DNA from: Natronohydrobacter sp.
GTDB taxonomy: Bacteria > Pseudomonadota > Alphaproteobacteria > Rhodobacterales > Rhodobacteraceae
Assembly (NCBI GenBank): GCA_007123015.1
Contig: SKSL01000184.1
Span: forward strand, 1 to 23,841
Reading direction: 5' to 3'
DNA: 23,841 bases
Shown here: piece by piece, positions 16,601 through 23,821 of the stretch
Numbering within the stretch: the first letter of the stretch is position 1
Layout: each line of letters starts with the position of its first letter
Position numbers and translations under genes: made by a program
The notes under the pieces: generated by a model
Databases searched by the model: none
What the model was told of the DNA's origin: nothing
Seen by the model: the letters and a program-made list of their open reading frames with translations, nothing else

Positions 16601-18189
16601 TCGCGCGGCTGCGCCATTCGACGCCGGGTGTGACGCTGATCTCGCCGCCGCCGCATCACGATATCTATTCGATCGAGGATCTGGCGCAGCTGATCTATGA
16701 CCTGAAACAGATCAACCCGCGCGCGAAAGTGACTGTGAAACTGGTGGCGCAATCTGGCGTAGGCACGATTGCCGCCGGAGTCGCGAAAGCGAAAGCGGAT
16801 GTGATCCTGATTTCGGGCCATAATGGCGGAACGGGTGCAAGCCCCGGCACATCGATCAAATACGCGGGCCTGCCTTGGGAAATGGGGCTTTCGGAAGCGC
16901 ATCAGGTGCTGGCGATGAACAAGCTGCGCGAGCGCGTGACACTCCGCACTGATGGCGGGTTGCGGACCGGGCGCGACATCGTCATGGCCGCGATGTTGGG
17001 GGCTGAAGAATATGGCATCGGCACTGCGGCCCTGATTGCGATGGGCTGTATCATGGTGCGGCAATGCCAGTCGAACACCTGCCCGGTGGGTGTGTGCACA
17101 CAGGATGAAAGCTTGCGCGCCAAGTTCACGGGCAATGCCGACAAGGTGGTGAACCTGATCACCTTCTACGCGCAGGAAGTCCGCGAGATTCTGGCCAGCA
17201 TCGGCGCACGGTCGCTGGATGAGGTGATCGGTCGCGCAGATCTGCTGGCGCAGGTCAATCGCGGTGCCGCGCATCTGGATGATCTGGACCTGAACCCGCT
17301 TCTGCTGACCGTCGATGGCTCGGATCAGATACGCTATGATCGCTCGAAGCCGCGCAACGCCGTGCCCGATACGCTTGATGCCGAAATCATCCGCGATGCG
17401 GCGCGCTTCTTTGAAGATGGCGAGAAGATGCAGCTGTCCTACGCGGTCGAAAACACGCACCGCACTGTGGGCACCCGCGCCTCCAGCCATATCGTCAAGC
17501 GCTTCGGGATGCGCAACAAGCTGCAATCCGATCACCTGACTGTCAAACTGGCGGGCAGTGCCGGGCAATCGCTGGGCGCTTTCGCAGCGCCGGGGCTCAA
17601 GATCGAAGTCTTTGGCGATGCCAATGACTATGTCGGCAAGGGGCTTTCAGGCGGGATGATCGTGGTGCGTCCGCGCATGTCCTCGCCGCTGGTCGCGCAT
17701 GACAATACCATCATCGGGAATACAGTGCTTTATGGCGCAACTGATGGGTATCTTTTCGCTGCCGGGCGCGCTGGTGAGCGCTTTGCTGTGCGCAACTCGG
17801 GCGCGAAAGTCGTGATCGAGGGCTGCGGGTCCAATGGCTGCGAATACATGACCGGGGGCGTGACTGTCATTCTTGGGTCGATCGGGGCCAATTTTGGCGC
17901 TGGCATGACTGGGGGCATGGCCTACCTGTACGACCCCGAAGGCGAAGTGGCGCCGCTGATCAATATGGAAACGCTGGTCACCTGCCCTGTGACTGTGCCG
18001 CATTGGGAAGCGCAGCTGAAATCGCTGATCGAGCGCCACGCAGCCGAGACCGACTCGCAGCGCGCGCTCGAAATCCTGCGCAACTGGGACAGCGAGAAAG
18101 CGCATTTCCTGCAGGTCTGCCCGAAGGAGATGCTGGTGCACCTGCCAGAACCCCTGAGCTACGAGGCCGAGTCCGTACCGGCCGAGTAG
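13651..18189 (+). CDS. gltB: Glutamate synthase [NADPH] large (alpha) subunit GltB
   Basis: 1512-residue subunit. HSSCGVGL places Cys34 as the N-terminal nucleophile of the glutaminase (Ntn) domain after removal of a 33-residue propeptide. The glutaminase domain covers about 34-440, then comes the central domain. The FMN/2-oxoglutarate synthase domain has SPPPHHDIYSIEDLAQLIYDLK and a 3Fe-4S motif Cys1133-x5-Cys1139-x4-Cys1144, the same spacing as in characterised bacterial GltB. The C-terminal GXGXG beta-helix carries GSIGANFGAGMTGGMAYLYD. The start at 13651 is preceded by AAGGA (13637-13641); the frame is open 15 codons further, overlapping gltD, but that adds no family-like sequence. Transcription ends at the strong terminator at 18212-18248. 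Confidence 0.98.
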   Translation: MTKYDEAWAAAEEARRAYAAEHGLYKAEDEHSSCGVGLVAALDGKPSRQVVQNGIDALKAIWHRGAVDADGKTGDGAGIHVQIPVNFFYDKIQRTGHQPKTDQLVAVGQVFLPRTDFGAQEQSRTIVETEVLRMGYAIYGWRHVPVNTSVLGEKANATRPEIEQILIRNSKGTDEETFERELYVIRRRIEKGITAAGIAGFYICSLSCRSIIYKGMMLAEQVAEFYPDLKDERFESAFAIYHQRYSTNTFPQWWLAQPFRMLAHNGEINTLKGNLNWLKSHEIRMASSAFGEMAEDIKPIVASGASDSAALDAVFEVLVRAGRNAPMAKTMLVPEAWSKQAVEMPTAWRDMYSYCNSVMEPWDGPAALAMTDGRWVCAGLDRNGLRPMRYVVTGDGLLIAGSEAGMVTVDELAVREKGALGPGQMIAVDLQKGKLYHDTDIKDTLAHLQPFGDWNDKIVDLNEKLRDIPEIRQMESAELRKRQVAAGFTIEEIEQVLAPMAEDGKEMIASMGDDTPSAVLSKIYRPLSHFFRQNFSQVTNPAIDSLREYRVMSLKTRFGNLKNVLDEDSSQTEILVLDSPFVANGEFAEMVREFGDQVAFIDCTFPAEGGEFALRDGLERIRAEAEDAVRSGAGHLVLTDEHQGPDKVAMPMILATSAVHSWLTRKGLRTFCSLNLRSGECIDPHYFAVLIGCGATTVNAYLAQETIADRIDRGLIDGSLVDAMRRYREAINLGLLKIMSKMGISVISSYRGGLNFEAVGLSRALVAEYFPGMQSRISGIGLHGIQMKLEEVHAKGWRQGQDVLPIGGFYKARRSGEKHAWEASSMHLLQQACNTSSYALWKQYSAAMQANPPIHLRDLLDIKPLSKAIPIEEVESITAIRKRFVTPGMSLGALSPEAHMTLNIAMNRIGGKSDSGEGGEDPAHAHPLPNGDNPCAKIKQVASGRFGVTAEYLNACEELEIKVAQGAKPGEGGQLPGMKVTKLIARLRHSTPGVTLISPPPHHDIYSIEDLAQLIYDLKQINPRAKVTVKLVAQSGVGTIAAGVAKAKADVILISGHNGGTGASPGTSIKYAGLPWEMGLSEAHQVLAMNKLRERVTLRTDGGLRTGRDIVMAAMLGAEEYGIGTAALIAMGCIMVRQCQSNTCPVGVCTQDESLRAKFTGNADKVVNLITFYAQEVREILASIGARSLDEVIGRADLLAQVNRGAAHLDDLDLNPLLLTVDGSDQIRYDRSKPRNAVPDTLDAEIIRDAARFFEDGEKMQLSYAVENTHRTVGTRASSHIVKRFGMRNKLQSDHLTVKLAGSAGQSLGAFAAPGLKIEVFGDANDYVGKGLSGGMIVVRPRMSSPLVAHDNTIIGNTVLYGATDGYLFAAGRAGERFAVRNSGAKVVIEGCGSNGCEYMTGGVTVILGSIGANFGAGMTGGMAYLYDPEGEVAPLINMETLVTCPVTVPHWEAQLKSLIERHAAETDSQRALEILRNWDSEKAHFLQVCPKEMLVHLPEPLSYEAESVPAE

Positions 18190-18211
18190 GACCAACAGGA
18201 TAACCCCTTGC

Positions 18212-18248
18212 GAAACACCGGGCTGTCTTCAGCCCGGTGTTTCTTTTT
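18212..18248 (+). terminator. Rho-independent terminator of gltDB
   Basis: GAAACACCGGGCT pairs perfectly with AGCCCGGTGTTTC (13 bp, 6-nt loop GTCTTC), followed by five Ts. It starts 22 nt after the gltB stop codon. It is the strongest hairpin in the window. Confidence 0.95.
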
Positions 18249-18600
18249 GGACCGATGGTCGCCCGCCCCCGCGCGGTCCGCAGCCAAGACCGCCACAGCT
18301 GCCGGATCATGTCGCGTCCTCCGGCCTGTCTGCCTGTTTTTGCGTTCGCCCAGACCCGCCCGGCCTGCACGAAACCGCCCCCAGTTTTCCCGCATGCCCA
18401 CTGCCTAGCATTTGCCCAAAACACCTTGCCGCTCTGAGCTGTGCGTGCACAAATCCGAGTGTTCTGAAAATCAAGGCTTGACCAGTCAGGATTTTAATTT
18501 CAGCCTTTCAACGTCTGCGGATTAACCCTCCACCAGACAGCCCTCTCGTATGTCACGAGAACAAGAGCGCCCTTTGGGGCATTCCAACAGTGAGGAAAAA
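18249..18600 (+). other. Intergenic region between the gltDB terminator and aapJ
   Basis: About 350 bp without a supportable gene. The first half (to about 18420) is GC-rich and shows no recognisable structure; short frames on either strand lack family resemblance. The second half is more AT-rich and contains small dyads: TGTGC-GT-GCACA (18440-18451), TGAC-CA-GTCA (18479-18488), and CTGAAA (18464-18469) mirrored by TTTCAG (18498-18503). TTGACC at 18478-18483 resembles a -35 box, but no matching -10 follows at 16-18 nt. The aap promoter is presumably in this half and was not located. Confidence 0.5.
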
Positions 18601-19620
18601 ATGAAAAAGACTGTTTTCGTCGGCACATTCGCCGCGACAGCGCTTGTGGCCGGTTTGGCCAATGCCCAGTCGACCCTTGAGCAAGTCATAGATCGGGGCG
18701 AATTGATCTGCGGCTCGAATACGGGTCAGGTCGGTTTCGGTGCCCCAGACGCTGATGGCGTCTGGCAAGGGTTTGACGTTGGCTTCTGCCGTGCCGTAGC
18801 TGCCGCCATTTTTGACGATCCGATGGCTGTCAGCTTCGTACCGCTGACCAGCCAGACGCGCTTCTCGGCGCTGGCCTCTGGCGAAGTCGATGTGCTGTCG
18901 CGCAACACCACCTGGACCTTCGTCCGCGATGTCGATCTGCAATTCAACTTTGCAGGGATCAACTATTATGACGGTCAAGGCTTCATGGTCAAATCCGATC
19001 TGGGCGTTGGCTCGGCCATGGAACTGGACGGGGCAACTGTCTGTATTGAAACCGGCACCACGACCGAATTGAACCTGGCTGACTTCTTCCGCGTCAATGG
19101 CATGAGCTACGAGCCTGTACCGGTCGACACCGCAGCGGAAGCGCAGCAGCAGTATCTGGCCGGGGCCTGCGACGTCTACACGACGGATGTGTCGGCCCTT
19201 GCCTCCAGCCGTGCGTCCTTCGCGACACCGTCCGACCATACGATCCTGCCGGAAGTCGTGTCGAAAGAGCCACTTGGCCCCGCTGTGCGCCATGGCGATG
19301 ACAACTGGTATGACATCATCAAATGGACGCTGATGGCCCTCGTTGCCGCAGAAGAGCTTGGTGTCACCTCCGAAAACGTTGCTGAGCTGGCAGAGGGCAG
19401 CGATGTGCCTGAAATCAACCGCCTGCTGGGTGTCGAAGGGGGCTTCGGTGCAATGCTCGGCCTCGACAATGAATGGGCCGCGCGCGCAATCGCAGCGGTC
19501 GGCAACTATGGCGAGTTGTTTGCCAACACCATCGGGGACAACTCTCCCATCGGTCTGGAGCGCGGCATGAACGCACTCTTCGCGGATGGCGGCATGATGT
19601 ACGCCATGCCGTTCCGGTAA
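18601..19620 (+). CDS. aapJ: General L-amino-acid ABC transporter, periplasmic binding protein AapJ
   Basis: 339-residue family-3 solute-binding protein, the receptor of the Aap polar amino-acid importer. Residues 1-22 are a Sec signal peptide: basic MKK, hydrophobic core, then ANA before Gln23 as the cleavage site. The mature protein begins with a typical family-3 lobe (ELICGSNTGQVGFGAPDADGVWQGFDVGFCRAVAAAIF, 34-71), and the large size is characteristic of AapJ rather than HisJ-type proteins (about 250). GAGGA at 18592-18596 precedes the start; the frame opens 17 codons earlier without such a site and would mask the signal peptide. It is first of aapJ-aapQ-aapM-aapP and is followed by intercistronic stem-loops that may raise its level relative to the membrane components. 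Confidence 0.95.
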   Translation: MKKTVFVGTFAATALVAGLANAQSTLEQVIDRGELICGSNTGQVGFGAPDADGVWQGFDVGFCRAVAAAIFDDPMAVSFVPLTSQTRFSALASGEVDVLSRNTTWTFVRDVDLQFNFAGINYYDGQGFMVKSDLGVGSAMELDGATVCIETGTTTELNLADFFRVNGMSYEPVPVDTAAEAQQQYLAGACDVYTTDVSALASSRASFATPSDHTILPEVVSKEPLGPAVRHGDDNWYDIIKWTLMALVAAEELGVTSENVAELAEGSDVPEINRLLGVEGGFGAMLGLDNEWAARAIAAVGNYGELFANTIGDNSPIGLERGMNALFADGGMMYAMPFR

Positions 19621-19630
19621 GCTGACAGAG

Positions 19631-19658
19631 CGCGCGTCCTTCCAGGGACGCGCGTTTT
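19631..19658 (+). terminator. Intercistronic hairpin with T-tract between aapJ and aapQ
   Basis: CGCGCGTCC (19631-19639) pairs with GGACGCGCG (19646-19654), a 9-bp stem with a 6-nt loop, followed by TTTT. It begins 10 nt after the aapJ stop. It looks like a partial terminator or mRNA-stabilising element of the kind often found after binding-protein genes of ABC operons. Confidence 0.75.
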
Positions 19659-19661
19659 CCG

Positions 19662-19684
19662 TTCGGCCATAACGGCCGGCCGAA
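19662..19684 (+). other. Second stem-loop between aapJ and aapQ
   Basis: TTCGGCC (19662-19668) pairs with GGCCGAA (19678-19684), a 7-bp stem with a 9-nt loop. It directly follows the first hairpin. There is no T-tract, so it more likely supports RNA stability or processing than termination. Confidence 0.55.
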
Positions 19685-19736
19685 TACCAGACGATCCGGC
19701 GCGGCCCTGAAACTGCGCCATATGCAAAGGCACGCC

Positions 19737-21008
19737 ATGTCCAGCAAAACTGATCCAAGGCAGACGGCCTCAGTTCCCGCAAAATCCAGCTTCACATTGA
19801 GCATGCTGCTGTATGATCAGCGATACCGCTCGATAACCATCCAGATTTTCGCGCTGTTTGTCCTGATGCTGGGCGTCGCCTGGTTGATCGACAACGTGTC
19901 GAGCAACCTGCAACTTCTGGGGCGCACCTTCGGCTTCGGCTTTCTCAGCCAATCCGCTGGCTATGATATCAACCAGCGCCTGATCGAATATGACAGCACC
20001 ATGACGCATGGCCGTGCGGCCTTGGTGGGGTTCCTCAACACTGTGGTTCTGGCAATTCTTGGCTGTATTCTGGCAACAGTCATCGGGGTTGTGGCCGGTG
20101 TGCTGCGCCTGTCGTCAAACTGGATCGTCTCGCGGCTGGTTGGCTTCTATGTCGAGATCTTCCGCAACATTCCGACCTTGATCTGGATCCTGATTTTCGG
20201 GGCGATCATGGCCGAAGGCATGCCAGCGCCCTCGGCATTCCGAGGCGAGACCCCGACCGCTTTCATGCTGTTCGATGCCGTGGCAATTACCAATCGTGGC
20301 GTTTTTGTCCCAAGCATCCTGTTTGCGACCGAATTGGGCACGGTCAACCTTGGTCTCATCTCTCCGTCGTTGAACTGGCTTCTTATCATCGCAGTATTGT
20401 TGGCAAGTTTCTATGCAGCGCGGGCTCTGGTGTCCCATGCCAACCGAGTCCAGAACGCGACAGGTGTGCGTCCGACGACCTGGTGGAAAATCCTTGCGCT
20501 GATCTTTGTGCCGATCAGTGTCGTGTTCATCGCTCTGGGGGCGCATCTGCAACTGCCCGAATTGCGCGGCTTCAATTTTGCTGGCGGTCTGCATCTGCGC
20601 AACAGCTTCATCGCCATGTGGCTTGGCCTTGGCATCTACACTGGGGCCTTCATCGCCGAAATCGTGCGCGGGGGCATTCTCGCCATCTCGAAAGGTCAGA
20701 CCGAAGCGGCCTATGCGCTGGGCCTGCAACCGGGCCGCACGATGCGCCTTGTGATCCTGCCGCAAGCGCTGCGGGTGATCATCCCGCCGCTGATCTCGCA
20801 ATATTTGAACCTGACCAAGAATACCTCGCTGGGTCTGGCTGTGGGCTATATGGACCTGCGCTCGACGCTGGGCGGCATCACGATCAATCAGACAGGCCGC
20901 GAACTGGAAGGCATGATGCTCTTGATGCTGATCTATCTGGCACTCAGCCTGACGATTTCGGCGCTGATGAATGTCTATAACAACCGCGTCAAGCTGAAGG
21001 AACGCTGA
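19737..21008 (+). CDS. aapQ: General L-amino-acid ABC transporter permease AapQ
   Basis: 423-residue inner-membrane permease of the polar amino-acid (HisMQ) family. A hydrophobic segment at about 34-51 follows a polar N-terminus. A conserved NTVVLAILGCILATVIGVVAGVLRLS stretch (101-126) opens the permease domain, and the EAA loop runs about 308-345 (EIVRGGILAISKGQTEAAYALGLQ...ILPQALR). Extra central segments (about 150-290) explain its length relative to short HisQ-type permeases. The start at 19737 has AAGG 6 nt upstream; the ATG at 19722 in the same frame lacks a ribosome-binding site, so 5 extra residues remain possible. It is followed after one base by aapM, with which it should form the heterodimeric channel. 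Confidence 0.93.
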   Translation: MSSKTDPRQTASVPAKSSFTLSMLLYDQRYRSITIQIFALFVLMLGVAWLIDNVSSNLQLLGRTFGFGFLSQSAGYDINQRLIEYDSTMTHGRAALVGFLNTVVLAILGCILATVIGVVAGVLRLSSNWIVSRLVGFYVEIFRNIPTLIWILIFGAIMAEGMPAPSAFRGETPTAFMLFDAVAITNRGVFVPSILFATELGTVNLGLISPSLNWLLIIAVLLASFYAARALVSHANRVQNATGVRPTTWWKILALIFVPISVVFIALGAHLQLPELRGFNFAGGLHLRNSFIAMWLGLGIYTGAFIAEIVRGGILAISKGQTEAAYALGLQPGRTMRLVILPQALRVIIPPLISQYLNLTKNTSLGLAVGYMDLRSTLGGITINQTGRELEGMMLLMLIYLALSLTISALMNVYNNRVKLKER

Positions 21009-21009
21009 G

Positions 21010-22308
21010 ATGAGCGATACACACAGCAACACGGTTGCCTATGTCCGCGACACGATGCTGCCGCAGACCGAGCCGCCCCTGACCGAGAAAGGCGCACTCA
21101 AATGGCTGCGCGAGAACTTGTTCTCGGGCTGGCTGAATACCGGTCTGACATTGATTGCGCTCTTTATCATCTGGCAAGCGCTGATGGCGGTCGGGCCTTG
21201 GCTTTTGAACAGTGTATGGAATGCAGGATCGTTGCGCGAATGCCGTGACATTCTGGATGGCGCAACCGGGGCATGTTTCGCAGTGATTGTGGATCGCTGG
21301 CACCAGTTGCTGTTTGGTTTCTACCCGCGGCACCTGTATTGGCGACCAGTTCTGGCGTTGGTATTGCTCTTTGTGGCCCTTTCACCAGTCCTGTTCCCGT
21401 CATTGCCCCGCAGGTTGCTGACCTTTACGGCGATTTATCCCTTTCTGGCCTATCACCTGCTTTGGGGCGGGTCAGTGTGGCTGCCCATAGGTGCGGCGCT
21501 GGGATTTGTCGTCGGTGCCCTTGCCTATATTGGGCTGAAGAGAGTCAACAACCTGCTGGCCGTCTTCGGGGCCGTTCTGGCACCGGTCCTCTGGTGGCTG
21601 GTCTTGGCCGGACCTTTCGACAGCACCATGAGCGCGGTCCTGCCCTGGGGGCTGGAATTCGTGCGCTCGGACCGGTTCGGGGGTTTCCTGATTTCGCTCG
21701 TGATCGGGATTTCGGGCATTTCGCTGTCCCTGCCACTGGGTATCCTGCTGGCGCTGGGGCGGCAGTCGGACATGATCTTCATCAAATCCGTCTGCGTGGT
21801 GTTCATCGAATTCATTCGCGGTGTGCCGCTGATCACGCTTCTCTTCACGGCCTCGCTGCTGCTGAACTTCTTCCTGCCGCCCGGCACCAGCTTCGATCTG
21901 ATCCTGCGCGTGATCATCATGGTGACGCTCTTCGCCTCGGCCTATATGGCAGAGGTCGTTCGCGGGGGTCTGGCTGCTCTGCCCAAGGGCCAGTATGAGG
22001 CTGCCGATGCGCTGGGTCTGGATTACTGGAAAGCGCAGCGCCTGATCATCATGCCGCAGGCGCTGAAGATCTCGATCCCCGGTATCGTGAACACCTTCAT
22101 CGGGCTGTTCAAGGACACGACGCTGGTGGTCTTCATCGGTCTTCTGGACCCGATCGGCCTGTCCAACGCGATCCGCGCCTCGACCGACTGGAACGGCATC
22201 TACTGGGAGCTGTTCATCTTCATCGGCCTTCTGTTCTTCATTTTCTGCTTCGGAATGTCGCGCTATTCGCTTTATCTTGAACGCAAGCTCAAGCGTGATC
22301 ATCGCTAA
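21010..22308 (+). CDS. aapM: General L-amino-acid ABC transporter permease AapM
   Basis: 432-residue second permease of the Aap importer. A hydrophobic segment at about 42-62 is followed by a probable periplasmic segment with two cysteines (C78, C89). More membrane segments lie at about 113-200. The conserved permease domain starts near 224, with the EAA loop at about 315-352 (EVVRGGLAALPKGQYEAADALGLD...MPQALK). The start lies one base after the aapQ stop, with AAGGA inside the aapQ end (20998-21002). aapP follows 17 nt after its stop. Confidence 0.94.
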   Translation: MSDTHSNTVAYVRDTMLPQTEPPLTEKGALKWLRENLFSGWLNTGLTLIALFIIWQALMAVGPWLLNSVWNAGSLRECRDILDGATGACFAVIVDRWHQLLFGFYPRHLYWRPVLALVLLFVALSPVLFPSLPRRLLTFTAIYPFLAYHLLWGGSVWLPIGAALGFVVGALAYIGLKRVNNLLAVFGAVLAPVLWWLVLAGPFDSTMSAVLPWGLEFVRSDRFGGFLISLVIGISGISLSLPLGILLALGRQSDMIFIKSVCVVFIEFIRGVPLITLLFTASLLLNFFLPPGTSFDLILRVIIMVTLFASAYMAEVVRGGLAALPKGQYEAADALGLDYWKAQRLIIMPQALKISIPGIVNTFIGLFKDTTLVVFIGLLDPIGLSNAIRASTDWNGIYWELFIFIGLLFFIFCFGMSRYSLYLERKLKRDHR

Positions 22309-22325
22309 CTGCAAGGAAATCCATC

Positions 22326-23129
22326 ATGTCAGATCCTGTCGTAGAATTGCCCATCGACCGCGCCATCGACACAAGCCAGATGAAAGTGACCGACGAGGTT
22401 GCGATTCAAATCTCGGACATGAACAAATGGTATGGCAGTTTCCATGTGCTGCGTGCCATCAACATGACCGTAAATCGTGGCGAACGCATCGTGATCTGCG
22501 GGCCTTCGGGCTCGGGCAAGTCGACGCTCATTCGCTGTATCAACCGTCTGGAAGAACACCAGTCCGGGCAGATCATTGTGGATGGTACCGAACTGACTGG
22601 CGATCTGAAGAATATCGACAAGGTGCGCTCGGAAGTGGGCATGGTGTTTCAGCATTTCAACCTGTTCCCGCATCTGACGATTCTGGAAAACTGCACACTC
22701 GCCCCGATCTGGGTGCGCAAAGTCCCCAAGCGCGAAGCCGAAGCAACGGCGATGCATTTTCTCGAAAAGGTCAAGATTCCCGAACAGGCGAACAAATATC
22801 CCGGCCAGCTGTCAGGCGGGCAGCAACAGCGCGTCGCGATTGCGCGCTCCTTATGCATGAAGCCGCGCATCATGCTGTTTGACGAACCGACCTCGGCACT
22901 TGATCCCGAGATGATCAAGGAAGTACTCGATACGATGATCTCGCTTGCGGAAGAGGGGATGACCATGCTCTGCGTGACCCATGAAATGGGCTTTGCGCAG
23001 GCTGTGGCCAACCGTGTTATCTTCATGGACCAAGGTCAGGTGGTCGAGCAGAACACGCCGAGCGAGTTCTTCAACAATCCTCAGTCAGAGCGCACTAAAC
23101 TGTTCCTGAGCCAGATACTCGGCCATTGA
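22326..23129 (+). CDS. aapP: General L-amino-acid ABC transporter ATP-binding protein AapP
   Basis: 267-residue ABC ATPase that powers the AapQM channel from the cytoplasmic face. All nucleotide-binding motifs are intact: Walker A GPSGSGKST (59-67), Q-loop Gln109, signature LSGGQQQ (162-168), Walker B with Asp186-Glu187 in LFDEPTSALD, and switch His219. AAGGA at 22313-22317 serves as ribosome-binding site. It is the last gene of the operon. No intrinsic terminator follows it; the sequence just downstream is the eroded integrase fragment, which points toward it from the other strand. Confidence 0.97.
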   Translation: MSDPVVELPIDRAIDTSQMKVTDEVAIQISDMNKWYGSFHVLRAINMTVNRGERIVICGPSGSGKSTLIRCINRLEEHQSGQIIVDGTELTGDLKNIDKVRSEVGMVFQHFNLFPHLTILENCTLAPIWVRKVPKREAEATAMHFLEKVKIPEQANKYPGQLSGGQQQRVAIARSLCMKPRIMLFDEPTSALDPEMIKEVLDTMISLAEEGMTMLCVTHEMGFAQAVANRVIFMDQGQVVEQNTPSEFFNNPQSERTKLFLSQILGH

Positions 23130-23139
23130 CCCGAAGAAA

Positions 23140-23632
23140 ATCCGCGAGGATGCTGGCGCGCTGTACCTGACGTGGAGCTCACCAACTGCGTACTGTTGTC
23201 CTGCGTGGCGACGCATGCCAAGAAACCAGCGCAGGTCGTCGGCTAAACGATGCTTCAGATCGTTTTCTGCTCCTGACCAGTCAGATGAACGGGGCGCTGC
23301 ACGCTTCCTGCGCTCCTGTCCCACAACGGGCAATTCCGAAGGGATTCGTCTTGTGGCCGGGCCACAGCGTCAATCTCCGCAAGGTGGGTCTGGACGACAG
23401 AATCAAGGTACGTCTTGACGTCTTCGAGGGTGATGGCTTCGGTCAACATGGGTTTGATAATGTCATTGAAGGCCGTGTTTACAAGCGGCCCGAGCACCTC
23501 CGCTGTGGATAACTCCTTCGTCCGCAAGGAAATCTGCACGTATTTCCCCTTGTAAGACGGGTGGCCTGCCGGAAGTCTGCGCCGCCAGACGTAAACCGCC
23601 CCTCTGTGCATGGTGTGGTTGAGGCGTGCCAT
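23140..23632 (-). pseudogene. Tyrosine-recombinase (phage-type integrase) remnant, frameshifted and truncated
   Basis: From the ATG at 23632 (MARLNHTMHRGAVYVWRRRLP) the first 99 residues resemble the N-terminal part of phage-type integrases: VYVWRRRLP (13-21) then VQISLRTKELSTAE (32-45), followed by a helical segment like the core-binding domain. Reading breaks near 23336-23338; adding one G to the GG there joins the frame to a downstream one that continues for about 65 codons (ELPVVGQERRKRA...) to the vicinity of aapP. The catalytic domain with its Arg, His and Tyr residues is absent, so the gene cannot be active. The left boundary is uncertain. An alternative start at a TTG (23695) is less likely. 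Its position next to a tRNA 3' end supports an integrase origin. Confidence 0.6.
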
Positions 23633-23715
23633 CTCTCGCCCCTCTGGTTCAGGTCGGAGGGCGCGAAAAGCCTGTCGCGGATCGGGGCGGCTCAAGGGGC
23701 GATTATGGCCCCTCG

Positions 23716-23735
23716 TGATGCACCGATGTGATGCA
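23716..23735 (-). repeat. Direct repeat pair between the integrase remnant and the tRNA
   Basis: TGATGCA occurs at 23716-23722 and 23729-23735, a 13-bp period. The position upstream of an integrase gene and next to a tRNA 3' end fits arm-type recombinase sites or an operator, but a pair of 7-mers is weak evidence. Confidence 0.35.
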
Positions 23736-23751
23736 GTCCTGTGTCGCAGTT

Positions 23752-23769
23752 ACCCCGAAAACAGGGGGT
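23752..23769 (-). other. Short stem-loop upstream of the integrase remnant
   Basis: ACCCC (23752-23756) pairs with GGGGT (23765-23769) across an 8-nt loop. Nearby ACTTAGG occurs twice (about 23777-23783 and 23809-23815). No T-tract suggests a terminator for the tRNA. Function unknown. Confidence 0.3.
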
Positions 23770-23821
23770 CACTGGGACTTAGGCCACATTCCGCGTTTTA
23801 TATCAAAAACTTAGGAAAGAC

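Noticed and set aside
16387..17568. Open frame of about 393 codons on the - strand opposite gltB
   Set aside because: Antisense to the FMN domain and 3Fe-4S region of gltB, where coding constraint on the + strand is unambiguous.
18478..18506. Sigma-70 promoter for aapJ based on TTGACC at 18478
   Set aside because: No acceptable -10 box lies 16-18 nt downstream; CAGCCT is found at the expected position.
18553..19782. Open frame of about 409 codons on the - strand opposite aapJ
   Set aside because: Covers aapJ and its flanking non-coding DNA, and its sequence resembles no family. The + strand has a signal peptide and a binding-protein fold.
21472..22314. Open frame of about 280 codons on the - strand opposite aapM
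   Set aside because: The translation is Gln/His/Arg/Asp-rich, as expected for the complement of hydrophobic membrane-protein codons.
23085..23333. Independent 82-codon gene on the - strand starting at a TTG
   Set aside because: It overlaps the end of aapP and joins naturally to the integrase-like frame by a one-base change, so it is better explained as the frameshifted continuation of that remnant.
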